From: Metallyticus violacea
Taxonomy: Eukaryota > Arthropoda > Insecta > Mantodea > Metallyticidae
Length of the DNA: 64,000 bases
NCBI GenBank assembly: GCA_030762175.1
Contig: CM060842.1
Location: forward strand, 48,814,501-48,878,500
Direction: 5' to 3'
The notes under the pieces were generated by a model, which saw nothing but the letters and a program-made list of their open reading frames with translations, was not told the DNA's origin and ran no database searches. The position numbers and the translations under genes were made by a program. Within the stretch, counting starts at the first letter, position 1; each line of letters begins with the position of its first letter. Positions 1 through 10,799 of this stretch are shown in pieces.

Positions 1-9
1 ATTATTGAG

Positions 10-726
10 ATGGCGGAGTATCATAAGCAGCACATTAACATTAAAATTTGTGTGAAATTTCGTAAATTTTTACCGAAACTCGTGAGCTGAAAGAGGCTAA
101 TAGAGATCATTGTATCAAGCCGTACTCGGTGCGGTTTAAAAGTGGTCCAAAGTCTTTATTTGATGACCCGCGTGCCGGACCCCATCGATGACCGATATTC
201 ATGAATCAATAAGGCAATCCATTAAAATCGACGCTTGACTGATGGAGAATTCGCCAAAGTGTGTAACATTTCTGTAGGATCGTGTTAATTAGAATGCAAC
301 TTTTATGAGTAGATAAATCACTGCTGATAAATATGAGTTTATGGTTATGTTATTGAGACGAAAGCCCAGTTACCGCGTGGGTTGCAAAATCTTCAAGATT
401 CAAAAAATTTTCCTTACTTCAGATCAAAGTCAAAGAGTTGTTGAAGGTTTTATGTCTGCCTGAGAATCGCTTTTAGACGTCCGAGAAAAGCGTGAGAAAG
501 AAGAGGCCGTGAACTGTGGATACTGGAACATGAAACGCACCAGCACATTTTACTTTGCTTGTTGGCGACTTTTGCACGAGAAATCAAATGACCATTCTTC
601 GCCACCCTCCATACTCTCCTTACTTAGTATCGCAGAATAATATATTTTATTTATTTAATATTTATTTTTTTTTTTTTTATTTCCGAAACTGAAAACCGCG
701 AATAAAGGAGGAATATTCCATTCAGT
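10..726 (+). pseudogene. decayed mariner-family transposase, N-terminus to near C-terminus
   Basis: Conceptual translation with frameshifts and stops follows a mariner transposase from the start codon at 10. Near the start I read INIKICVKFRKF, then SLFDDPRAGP, the linker after the first helix-turn-helix in this family. About 320 bases later comes ETKAQ. At 534-640 one frame reads NAPAHFTLLVGDF followed by RHPPYSPY, matching the family's DNAPAH...HPPYSPD block. The third catalytic Asp is replaced by Tyr and the second is also lost. At 681-726 FPKLKTANKGG resumes the C-terminal part. The left inverted repeat would lie before the window. No function is expected. The reading frame after 728 stays open to 910, but I cannot match it to the family. 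Confidence 0.8.
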
Positions 727-1098
727 TGTGGCGCGCAAAACAATTTTCGGTGACTATTTCACTCATGTGATGCCATCTCAAAAACGACCAATGAATCGGA
801 ACAAAATTTTGAATTTTGACCAGTTACAGCCAGATTACGAAGTGAAATTATTATGTGGTTCGCGAATCCGTTTTATCACACGATGTGCATTTGTCTTGAG
901 GTCAGTGTAGCCAACTCTATACCTACACTATATAATTCCTGAATACGCATCACTGACCACTTTTGCTAAAGGCGATGGGGAGCTATTGGTAGCAACAAAG
1001 GCATGAAAAATCGACTATCATAACGCAAAATGGAGCGTTCCTCAAAGCGTTTTGGTGATGCGTCAAATGTGCAAATTGATCTTATCATTAGGAATTCC

Positions 1099-1295
1099 AC
1101 CTCCATGGATGGCCGAGGTCGTTAAGGCGCGAACTCGTGAGCGAGACGCCAGAACCGTCTATCCTGACAGGTTTTTCCTGGTTTTCCTAATCCTGATAAA
1201 TAGCAAATGCCGGGGAGGTACCCCAAACTTAGACCTGAAACGTTTCCTTCCTTAAAAATATCCTATCCCAATACATCATTTCATCTAATGTATCA
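1099..1295 (+). repeat. SINE-A copy 1 (tRNA-derived, 3'-truncated)
   Basis: The head ATGGCCGAGGTCGTTAAGGC is a pol III A-box derived from a class II tRNA (Ser/Leu-like). The B-box is deleted. The body (CAAATGCCGGGGAGGTACC, then CTTCCTTCCTTAAA) is typical of the family. It stops at the CATGTATCA block and is followed directly by the next SINE head. Confidence 0.85.
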
Positions 1296-1584
1296 CCGCC
1301 ACGGGTGGCCAAGGTCGTTAAGACGCGGACTTGTGAGCGGGAGGTCTGGGGTTCGAATTCCGCTAGGACCGTCCTCCCTGACTGAGGGTTTTTTTTTTCA
1401 GCTTTTCCTCAATGCTCTTAAATGGCAAATGCCGGGGAAGTACCTTAAACTTAGGCCTGGAACGATTCCTTCCTTAAAAATAAATCCTTTCCCAATATAT
1501 ATTTCATTTCATGTATCATCAGTATCCACCGCCTGTGGTGCCTCAGTAGTAAAAATGGGCGTTAAACACTATTCAAAAAAAAAA
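1296..1584 (+). repeat. SINE-A copy 2 (full length)
   Basis: Starts CCGCCACGGGTGGCC, has B-box GGTTCGAATTCC, the family body, the block CCGCCTGTGGTGCCTCAG, the 3' end GGGCGTTAAACACTATTC and an oligo-A tail. It abuts copy 1 head to tail without a spacer. Confidence 0.93.
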
Positions 1585-2924
1585 GTAAACCACACAATAA
1601 AAGAAGAAAAAGAAGAAGAGAAACCCGACTTCTTGAAAACAATTTTAATCAAGCCACACAAGGATTATTATTAACAATCATTTTAGGAGTATATTTCACT
1701 TTATTAGAGAATTTAAGTATTTAATTTTTCCTTTAATGTATATTAGATCTGGAGAATTATTTAATATTATCACTTATTTAAGAATGATGTTATCTTTTTT
1801 TTTATTATTATTCCTCGGTTGCTATTAGTAAATGGAACTGTAGCGATGGTAATAGTCGATTTTTGTCCATGTTAGGTCTCACGGTTTTTGAATAGAATAG
1901 ATATTCATAAGCATTACATTTTATGCAAGTGTTAATATTCTGTGCGCGAATTTAAAACATATATCATTTTTATTCTTATTCTATTCATGAAATAGTCCTA
2001 AGCCAGTATTTTGTTCTTCTCTGTTGGCATTACTGACAATCGGTATTCTTCTGTTGCAAGATTGCTTGAAAAGGTTTAGTACAAATATAAGTTATTACAA
2101 TTTTGTGAACCAAGTTTAGAGGAATTATATTTAATTTTTTGTTTTAATCCTGAAGTAGTCCTAATAAATGTCACTCGAGAGTCTGAGCTTTTCACATAAA
2201 TTCACTCATTACGTTCGTGAATTTATCGATAACCTCAGATCCTCTCGTTATATTTCTTGTGATAAAACTTCGTGCTGTAGGTCTTTATAGAAGAAAATAT
2301 TAGAAAATCCCTTGCAATTTGACACAGAAACTTAATGTAAAAACAATGCAAATTAACATCATTGGGCATGTTGGAAGGACACGGAAAAGAGACAACAGGC
2401 AACCATGCCAAAAAAAGGAGAAAGAAAAAAAAAAAAAAAAGAAAGAAAATATTTGGGCCTACCAAAACCAACCCACTTTCTTCCTACGATCTGGCCAGGT
2501 GATATTTGAATACATAGTACGTAGGTATCCCACATTTTGGGCAGGGGGAACTTGGCACTTTCTTGGCCCCCTCCCCTCATCTTGCGTCATTTCGTACACT
2601 ACCTACCCCCTCTCTTCATTCTCTGCGTGCAGGATACGGGTGGGGAGAGCGCCGATTATGGCACATGGAACAACAAGCACCTAACTCCCTTAAGCGGGAT
2701 TAGATCAGAGTGAACATGACACTTCCCCCCCCCCCAAAAAAAAAAGATTTCCTCGTGCATTTTATAAATTTTCTTTCTTTTTTTTTTAAGGTTATTCCGC
2801 TTTGCATTACAGGACCAGTCCTGTATAAAGAATGCATCAAATCGCAACCAATCATACATGTCTATCCTGGAGAGTCTATGCCTTGACGTGCATTTGTTTT
2901 TCCAACACAACTACATGACGTGCA
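1585..2924. other. AT-rich intergenic DNA, no gene recognised
   Basis: Contains an A/G-rich run near 2410-2450 and homopolymer C and A runs at 2724-2747. Short open frames here cross low-complexity sequence and match nothing I recognise. Confidence 0.5.
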
Positions 2925-2959
2925 GGGCCCTGTTTCACAAAAGTATGTTCTAATACATG

Positions 2960-3350
2960 TTTTCAAAACTATGGTTCGGAATCCCCAGAGGGTTCCCGAA
3001 ATCTTGCAAGGGGTTCATCAAAATGTTTATCTAATGAAGGATTTTAGTTTTTTTTAATGTAATTTCATTATTACTACGATTGCATCATGAATATCGAACT
3101 GTAGCCACCTTGATTCGACATATTACTTTTAGTTCTATATAATGAGGCAAGTTTCAATGTTTAGTGACAAGAACAGTTACCTTAGTCTGTTATAATGAGA
3201 AACTTTTTATTTTGGCAATGAAAGTCAAATGAAATTTAGATCATTTTCAACTTCTGTAGTTCCTGACTTCAAATGAAGCCATCCAAAGGAAGCTATTTAC
3301 TCGCTTTTTCATTTGAAATTCAGTAAGAAGGATGCACTGTATGTTTAAAA
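2960..3350 (+). mobile_element. hAT-like nonautonomous element, copy 1
   Basis: Aligns with 8566-8965: both start with a 'GGTTC...GGGTTC' segment and both carry the block ATCATTTTCA..TTCT.TAGTTCCTGACTTCAAA near the end. It appears to be nested in the fold-back MITE. It is strongly diverged and non-coding. Confidence 0.5.
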
Positions 3351-3920
3351 TATTGAAACTGTTCTGTAATCTTGTAACTTAAGCCCGCAAGATATTCTGT
3401 CACTACATAAAATATATAAAAAATAATGATCAGTGTCTGGTTGAAGTTAAAGTGGATGAAATATAACAATGTGGTCTTAAAGATACAGAAATTCACTGTT
3501 GCATTAGCTTACCAGTTTAATTTCGAGTTTGGCATTTTAAATTGTAATTATTTGAATTTATGTAGTTTGAACATTTTAAACGTTTTGCGTCATTTTTGCA
3601 GAAGAATCCTACCTGCTTTGTTTAGCGTTTTTATAAGGGCTTCGCTCAACTCAGATTTTTATGAAGGAGGTTTGGTTCTAATACGTTATATATTAGAATT
3701 CTGTTTCACTAAGCTTTCTTGTATGCTTGTCATACTTACTAATACCTCTACAAATATCTAATTTTTCATTGTTTTGTTCCACAGTAATATTTTCATTATC
3801 ATGTTCTTGTAACTTGTTTAGATTTCTGTATAATTGAAGTAATATTACTAACTTCAAATACCAGTACAACTTATAATATATGTGTAATAATTTAGGAAAT
3901 CTGTTGACACAAACATGTTA

Positions 3921-3973
<53 letters not shown>
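3921..3973 (+). repeat. (AAT)n microsatellite
   Basis: Uninterrupted AAT triplets inside the fold-back element. Confidence 0.98.
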
Positions 3974-3975
<2 letters not shown>

Positions 3976-4985
3976 GTATGCTGTTTATAAAGAAAGAGTA
4001 ATTCGGTATTTGAATACAATGAACATTTTAGGTTAAGTACGACTTATGACTGATATTGACCTTTCCTATTGCATATGCATATTTCATCCAGTATCTTAGT
4101 TTATGCTGTTTTTTTAAAGTTCTCCCTAAATGCCAAGCAAATAATTATTTCTTTCCTTGCCTCATTCTCTTTGAAAATAAATAAATTAGTCCATTTTCAC
4201 ATATTTGCTTGAAATGAAAATGTAATGCTAAACATATAAACAATTATATATGAATTGTCAAAAGGACTATGAGACAATAGTAAAACTCGCTGTACCATCC
4301 CTCGACTGTAACTGATGCTGCGACGTAGGTAGACGCATGCATAAAAATATATAACCATCTAAAAGAGGAATATTATACTTTAATATTGACAAATAATAAT
4401 AAAGTATCTAATGTTCATTATTTTTTTTAGAAAAAATAGTAGACCAATGTAGTAGAAATGATAATAGTCTGTTCTGTTCATTCAAAAATACGAATTTATT
4501 AAAAGTAAGTAGTACATAGCCTAATCCAAAGCATGACGGTATATGGCAAACACTAATGCTCATCTTGTTCTGATATGGCGTCTCTTGTAACTTTTTACAA
4601 ACGCTTTGAAATGTTGAACATCCTTCGACAAAAACAAAAATATTAACATGCATAACAGGGTTATATCCTTAATTCTCAGGGTTTACAATAAACTCTAGAA
4701 AACGTAGGAAGCATTCGCCCATGCCATCTTCAGTTCATGTTCAAGTTATACCATAAACAGCAAATGCGTCTGTTCGGATCGTGCCTTTTGATGGCTTAGA
4801 GGAGAAAAGCAAGTGTCCAATAATAAGAACTAATTAAGTTCGAACCCTCGTTATGCTTTAACTTTTTCGATTTTGCAACTAAAATTAATGTTTAATATAC
4901 GGCAGTAATATATCCTACAATGCGCAACATATTTTAATGTTAAGGCATTTATGCTCAAGTACAAAAACGCAAATTAATTTTCGTT

Positions 4986-5020
4986 TTCAAAATAATAATT
5001 TTGAAAATTATTATTTTGAA
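4986..5020. repeat. perfect 35-bp palindrome
   Basis: Two 17-base arms, TTCAAAATAATAATTTT and its exact complement, flank a single G at 5003. It could extrude as a hairpin. It is AT-rich and has no flanking gene. Confidence 0.9.
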
Positions 5021-5241
5021 TTTGAATTATGAAAATTTTCGTCAATAAATTTTCTGAAGTGAAAAAACTAAAAACAGAATATAAATTACCTCTGTTTAAT
5101 ATTAAAATAATTATGATTTCCTACTAATTTGAGAAACAATCATTTTTTAATTTTTTTTTTCTGTGTGAACATAACTACCTTAGAATTCAAATAAGCCTTT
5201 ATAATTTCAAGCTACTCGTATGCTATCATATATACATGAAA

Positions 5242-5242
<1 letters not shown>

Positions 5243-5311
<69 letters not shown>

Positions 5312-5320
5312 GTTATTATT
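5243..5320 (+). repeat. (ATT)n microsatellite
   Basis: About 25 triplets with one G interruption near the end. Poly-Leu and poly-Tyr frames across it are artefacts. Confidence 0.98.
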
Positions 5321-5658
5321 GTTTGCAAAAATTACAAATAAAACAATTGGGTGGGATTCGAGTTTGTGTAGCTCTCATAACCAGACACCTGCTTTTAACA
5401 CTCGACTATCAGCATATGTTTGCCATGAGAACTCGATGTGTCTGGTGATGACAGAATGAGACTTAAGGATGTAAAGTGAATGAAATGCCGAGCCGAACAG
5501 AACTTACATACATAAATGAACGTTTCGAGGATATGCTTATTTTTTTAAACTTTCAAATCTTAGGATGTGTATTCTTTTGTAGAATAAAAAGTTACAACCC
5601 CATACTTTACAAGGACTTGTACCAATATACTTGTAATGCGTTATTTTTGTGGAACAGG

Positions 5659-7689
5659 GTCAAAATGTTTTTCTAAGCTCTTCTTTGAAACTATTGCTCT
5701 TAATAGTATGAGTCATTGTATTTAAATTTATATTTTTATTTTTAAAATACACAGTTAATAAACTTTAATTTTTATTGCAATTATTCACGAAATAGCAGCA
5801 TTTAATTCTTTTAAAGCTTTTATTTCTGTAAATAAAATTAGAACTTTGCGTGAAGTTGTATAAAAAGTTGTAATAAATAATTGATAGCTTTTTATATATT
5901 ACTGAAGTTAGATCTACAGAAATGCTGCAGAAGAGACGAACTGTGTGAGGGGGATAAAAGAAAGAAAAAGAAGAAGAAGAAAAAAAGACGGGCTACTAGC
6001 TTAAAAACGAAACTTACAGTTGAGATATAAAATAGTCTCCATATGGCTTAATTTATTTATTTTAAGACCGCTCCCCAGGAACGTTATTTGTTATTTGTTT
6101 ATAAATTTAATGAAAATATATGTCCCTTGTATGGTAAAGAAAGAAAGTAATACAGAGAAGAGTAAAACACAGTTTTAACCTGATTTATTTTTCGTGATGG
6201 TTTTATTGCCTGCGATCTGTGTGGGACATTGCGATCTGTTCTTGCAGTGTAAATATATTTTTTTAACTTAACGTAATTCACTATTATAAGTTCTCTTTTA
6301 TGTATACATCTTATGGTCTTGCGATTCAACGAAGAAGCCTGTAATCGCTGGCTAAGAGACCGTGTTGAAAAATGCCTCTGGTGTCACCAGTCATTTACAC
6401 ACGCTTTGACTTTGTTCGGAGTGTAGGTAATGGCACAAATGATCCCTCAAGAAACATGGTTGTATATTTAAACCATGTCCGTTCGTGCGGTGTTTTACAT
6501 CTCCACTACTACTGTCGGCTACGTTCACACTTCAACTCCGCTTGCTGAGCCTGTTCCCTATCGGTCTCACGGCAGTATGCATTCATTTACGAAGACAGCC
6601 AATTCTAGAGCAATACCTTTCTTCGTAAATTTATTTGAATATGAACCAGTTCGTTTTGTGCGAGGGGATTTTCTGATTAATACCTCGTTACCCAAAATAA
6701 ATAAATAAAAAGAAAGAATGAATAAATAAATAAACAGATAAATGAATTAATTAATGAAAAAAGAAAAAGAAAAAAAGTGTGCCGCAAACTTTACCTATGT
6801 CAGCAGTTTTCAAACTTTACACCAAATCACTTTTAAAGATCTCTTGCTCTAGTCGCGAACCCCTAATATTTAATTCTTATTTTAAGTTCTTAAATTCTTA
6901 TTCATTTTTTAAATTTGTTCTTCGCCAGTTTATACAATTTAAATATATAATAAACAAATAAATGCACAATTTTTTCAATATTGCCTTTTTATTTTAATGT
7001 ATTGTTATATTATACTTACGCATAAAGCATTAGTATTAATAACTAACAATTTGTGATGTCACAACATTTCTCGTTAGTTTCAGTTCCTATATGGGAATAA
7101 TGATGGTGCATTTCACTAACAAACCGCCATATATCGAAGTTAATAGGTACATTTGTATTCTGAATTCTGATTCTACGTTTTCCAAACGGTTCCTACAATT
7201 GTTATTTTTAGATAAACGTACATTGAATGTTTTGCACACAAGTAAATCGTTACGAAAGGCATCAACACTTTCATAGCCTTCTTTGATAGTCCGGGAATAT
7301 CTGTACGAGCCTCAGCTTGCGCAGTTTGCTGGCGAAAGATATATGCTGTTGGCAAAGAAACTATGATGGTCTTTGTGATTTTTCTACCTGGTCCATCTTT
7401 TCGACTATCTATTGAACGCTCCTCCGAAATAAATAGTAGCCTTCGCTTAGATGCCAATTAATTTTAACTCAACAATAAGATATACATGGTAAATTTACAT
7501 TATATTTTTTATTTTCTTGTAATTTGCAACCATATGAGGTCCTGTCTATGAGTTTCCGGCCTTAACTTGTTAGGTAGGTGATAGAATAAAATAAACATGT
7601 ATAATTTTTCACATCTCCCATGTCTCACATCTCTGGAAAGTTCTTCCCGGAGGATTTGATCTAAGAGTTTACCTCATTTTTACCACAAT
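5659..7689. other. AT-rich intergenic DNA, no gene recognised
   Basis: Contains purine-rich simple sequence at 5955-5990 and AAAT/AAAG-type simple sequence at 6695-6778. Open frames up to about 94 codons occur but show no recognisable domain. Confidence 0.4.
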
Positions 7690-7755
7690 CATGATCGAAC
7701 CCGCGAACCTTGCTTGGATCTCTAGGTGAGCGCTTTACCGCGAAGCTGCTGAGAT
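7690..7755 (-). repeat. tRNA-like SINE head
   Basis: On the minus strand: AGCTTCGCGGTAAAGCGCTC (A-box-like) followed about 30 bases later by GCGGGTTCGATCATG (B-box). No acceptor stem closes, so I read it as a SINE head rather than a tRNA gene. Confidence 0.55.
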
Positions 7756-8565
7756 ATAATGGCTCTCCAGTACATTCAATCTACCTGGTATTCTATAATG
7801 AACGATTTATGTATGACGTATTTTACTGTAGCATTAGTAGCTTAAAAAATAGCTACATATTTTGTAATTACCACAGATTACATAGAACATCCAATACATA
7901 TTTGAATAATGTATCCTATTTTAGATTTCAGTATATTGTAATTAGTAAGTTCGTATCCTGCGTATATGAAATAGCAAAATAATATATTAAATAGCATTAG
8001 AGATTTGCATTTTACCCAAATAAAATGACGCAAACTTTATCATTCCTAATTGATTATCCCTACGTTGGCTGGCTTAGTCTTAAAAATAATTAAATTGTTA
8101 TAATATATCTAATAAATACTAAATTTCTAACTGTTAAAACAAACAAAAAAAAAAACCTATTCAAAACGTATTGACTTTCTTTAGGTATGCCTTTTTATTA
8201 CTATTTTTACTCTTTCATCAGGTGACAAAATATTAAAATTATAAATCTATCACATTCATGATGTTCTGGGAATTAAAATTGTAGAGGAAAGACCTGAGAA
8301 AGCCGTTCCCCCTAGAGTTAGTGAGCAGGGATGATTTCTACAATTTTTTTAAAATACCTAACAAAATAAAATTTAAAATGATACGTGTAGTATATAATAA
8401 ATATTAGTAAAAAACTGCCGATTCATATTTTGCGTCTCGAAAGATTTAAGGATGAGGTAAGGAAAAAATACAAAACGTATAAAGTATATTTTTCGCTTAA
8501 TTCTAAAGAGCAATAACGTAATTTGATTCAAAGCAGTTGAATACTCGCAGCCGCAGTTGTATAGA
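7756..8565. other. AT-rich DNA, nothing recognised
   Basis: No motif, repeat relation or coding signal stood out. Confidence 0.4.
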
Positions 8566-8656
8566 GCAGTGCTTCCCAAATTGTGGTTCAAGAAATACTG
8601 CAAAGGGTTCACCAACCTTTTTTTCTAATGGTGGAGTTTTAATTTTTTGTAGCAAC

Positions 8657-8700
<44 letters not shown>

Positions 8701-8965
8701 AATTTGCACCTGGAATATGAAAATATGGCCAGCGTGAGTTAGACATATTGTTTTAAGCTTTTGTAATTGAAGTATTTAGTGAGAAAGAGTACTTTTCTTA
8801 TTCTGTTATAAGGAAGATTTCATTATTGGAGACACGGAGATGTGTTTCAAGCTAAGGAAGTTAAATAAAATTTTAAATCATTTTCATATTCTATAGTTCC
8901 TGACTTCAAAGCTCTATGCCATTAAAAGCAAATTATTTTCTTAATTCTTCATTTTAAATACAGTG
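8566..8965 (+). mobile_element. hAT-like nonautonomous element, copy 2
   Basis: Begins CAGTGCTTCCCAAA, a hAT-style terminal motif, and is collinear with 2960-3350 (GTTATAAGGAAGATTTC, TAGTTCCTGACTTCAAA). An ATT microsatellite (8657-8699) sits inside. The opposite end is not clearly defined. Confidence 0.55.
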
Positions 8966-8987
8966 AGAGTGAGGCTTGACTAGAAAT

Positions 8988-8988
8988 A

Positions 8989-9028
<40 letters not shown>

Positions 9029-9190
9029 AGGAAGGAAGGAAAGAAAGAAAGAAAGAAAGAAAGAACGAAAGGAAGGAAGGAAAGAAGGAAAATAAAAAAG
9101 AAAGAAAGTAAGAAAGAAAGAAAGAAAGAAAGAACGAAAGGAAGGAAGGAAGGAAGGAAGGAAAGAAGGAAAATAAAAAAGAAAGAAAGT

Positions 9191-9246
<56 letters not shown>

Positions 9247-9247
9247 A
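8988..9247 (+). repeat. 260-bp (GAAA)n/(GGAA)n purine tract
   Basis: Nearly pure purine strand made of GAAA and GGAA tetramers, with a roughly 95-base internal duplication (blocks around 9060-9110 and 9130-9190 repeat GAACGAAAGGAAGG ... AAATAAAAAAGAAAG). It ends about 290 bases before the dacapo start codon. Confidence 0.95.
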
Positions 9248-9358
9248 TAATAAAATTAAAAAAGAAAGATAAGATGAAAGAAAAGATGAACAGTTTAGTT
9301 AATAAACTATACGATATAAGTAATTTTCCGGAGAAGGTATTCTGAAACAAACGGGTTG

Positions 9359-9534
9359 TCCTATTTAAAGTCATAGCAAGGTTCGGCAGGATGGACATTG
9401 GCAGTTGTTGCTCTGGCATTTCTGACTGGTTGTTGGTGTTAGAGTGGGGGAAGAGGCGGTATGACGGCTTCGCATGGTACGGCATCAGACAGTGTGTACA
9501 CCTCGCCCACAGCGGTCAGGAATAAGTGGTGGCA
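9359..9534 (+). promoter_or_regulatory. dap: candidate dacapo promoter/5' UTR with uORFs
   Basis: A TATA-like CTATTTAAAG lies at 9361-9370, about 165 bases before the start codon. Two upstream ATGs follow: 9391 (44 codons, in frame with the main ORF, closed by TAA at 9523-9525) and 9461 (out of frame, overlapping the main start). Alternatively the coding exon could begin at an acceptor: TGACTGGTTGTTGGTGTTAG ending near 9441, or ACACCTCGCCCACAG ending near 9512, with a 5' non-coding exon further upstream. The sequence cannot decide between these. Confidence 0.4.
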
Positions 9535-9877
9535 ATGCTTACAACGCGACAGATGTGCGTTCTCTTCCCCGGCATGATGCAGCACCAGAGTGCAGCCGAA
9601 TGCGAATCTTGCTCTCCTCCCCGGGAGCCCTCCATGGTCAAGAGATGTCTCTTCGGAACTCCAGATCCGGAAGATACGCGGCGCTTCCTTGAGCAGCAGT
9701 TCCTCTTGGACAGAGAAAGGTTCCTAGCCAGGTGGGGGTTTGACATTTTGACCGGGACGCCGGTGGAGGTCGAAGAAACAGAGCAGGTGGAAGATGACCA
9801 GCCGGCGAAACGGCGGAAGGAACAACTGGACGCTGTTCGTCGCTCTTCGCCGTATTCCAGGCAGACTCGGCTCACAG
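9535..9877 (+). CDS. dap: CDK inhibitor of the p21/p27/dacapo family, CDI exon
   Basis: Encodes residues 1-114 plus one base of codon 115 of an inferred 145-residue protein. The p21/p27 family binds cyclin-CDK complexes in the nucleus and arrests the cell cycle. Seen here: the cyclin-binding RCLFG at residues 37-41 (family RxLFG), a helix rich in Glu/Arg (45-65), then RWGFDILTGTPVE at 66-78, matching the family's CDK-binding RWNFDFxxxxPLE. An acidic stretch (78-88) and a basic AKRRKEQ nuclear-localisation-like motif (91-97) follow. The 3-10 helix with aromatic FAW/FYY seen after this block in p21/p27 is not evident. The exon ends SRQTRLT with a GTGAGT donor at 9878. Start: first ATG after the in-frame TAA at 9523; Met7 at 9553 is an alternative. 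At 145 residues it would be shorter than vertebrate p21 (164). Identification rests on motifs, not on a search. Confidence 0.85.
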
Positions 9878-9891
9878 GTGAGTTAGTGAAA

Positions 9892-9999
9892 TTTGGTAGT
9901 GTGTGTGTGTACAATTGTGGCCAGATGTATTTCACCATATCTCGTATTTGGTAGTTTGTGTGTACAACTATGACCAGATGCATTGCACCATATCTCGCC
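9892..9999 (+). repeat. two 55-bp tandem units next to the dacapo donor
   Basis: TTTGGTAGTNTGTGTGTGTACAA...CCAGATG.ATT.CACCATATCTCG occurs at 9892 and again at 9947. The copies differ at several positions. The first begins 14 bases after the exon end. Confidence 0.85.
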
Positions 10000-10539
10000 C
10001 TTGTTACGTGCCTGTAGGAGTATTACCTTCAAAAGTGACCCAAAATATGCTATTAAATTTTCAATGCACAAGAATCAAATACAATGCCTCCCAACCCTCA
10101 AATAGTTATGTATGCTTATTCTATAACGTTTTCCAGTTCATAATGACAGAAACGTTCATCTTTCGACACCACGTGAATAGGTTACAGAACCGTAAATTAT
10201 AATAATTTAATAACGACACAAATGAATCCTGAAATCTGGGTGTCTAAAACCATGTCACAGAGTGAGAAAGAATGGGAAATGTTACTTTTTCACTTTGGCA
10301 AGCGTTACACTTTCAATTTACCACGTTATTAAATATGGCAGGATATGTAAAATCAGTTCTCGGTGTCAAATGACCGCGATTAGCAATTTTTAGATTTTGC
10401 AAAAATAAAAACATCAGTTTGTTAGTAAGGAAATGATATTTTATTATAAAAGAATAGACAAGAGAAAGTTAAATACCAAAACCACCGTGTTATTTTATTA
10501 GAAATAGTCGTACTTCTATGCTATGGATGACATTATTAA

Positions 10540-10592
10540 GTGCATTTCTAGGAATGTTTTCAATGACATCCGATAGCAAGTAGTAAGTCTAC

Positions 10593-10629
<37 letters not shown>

Positions 10630-10790
10630 AGGCAGTGCTTATAACTGGCATCAGCAGCATTCATATCTGGTGACTTTCGAGGCCAACTGTTCGGAAAATG
10701 CCTACTAAATATACAATCACCAAATGTGTTGTTTAATAGTGCTTTTATGGTTTGTATATGTGAGGCGCATTACATAAAAACAATGTTTTC
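10540..10790 (-). pseudogene. Tc1/mariner-like transposase relic, C-terminal half
   Basis: One minus-strand frame reads IKALLNNTFGDCIFSRHFP and then NSWPRKSPDMN, the block around the last catalytic residue in insect Tc1/mariner-like transposases (family form: FGxxxISR...WPPRSPDLxPCDFxLWG). The CDFxLWG part is lost. A 35-base T run (10594-10628) interrupts it. Adjacent sequence down to about 10270 may also belong. Confidence 0.65.
10594..10628 (+). repeat. poly-T tract
   Basis: 35 consecutive T residues; possibly the A-tail of a minus-strand retroposon, but no body is recognisable next to it. Confidence 0.95.
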
Positions 10791-10799
10791 CATACCATG

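Larger units (their letters stand above)
2925..5658. mobile_element. fold-back MITE-like element, copy 1, interrupted
   Basis: The left end (2925-2959) reads GGGCCCTGTTTCACAAAAGT and the right end (about 5570-5658) is the inverted form, with TTTTTGTGGAACAGGGTC. Internal blocks at 3680-4260 (TTCTGTTTCACTAAGCTTTC, ACTTATGACTGATATTG) and 4290-4650 align collinearly with a second copy at 31219-32258. A hAT-like MITE (2960-3350), an AAT microsatellite and an ATT microsatellite lie inside it. I see no coding capacity. The exact right boundary is uncertain because the 4655-5570 stretch has no counterpart in copy 2. Confidence 0.6.

Noticed and set aside
5220..5459. Poly-Leu and poly-Tyr proteins
   Set aside because: Translations of the ATT microsatellite; the same applies near 8.7, 27.5, 34.7 and 37.0 kb.
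8949..9485. 178-codon Ser/Phe/Leu-rich minus ORF
   Set aside because: Almost entirely the purine tract read on the other strand.
9878..9954. Continuation of the CDI frame beyond 9877
   Set aside because: The continuation is GT-rich tandem repeat; a consensus donor ends the exon within the PIP motif and a matching exon exists at 56236.
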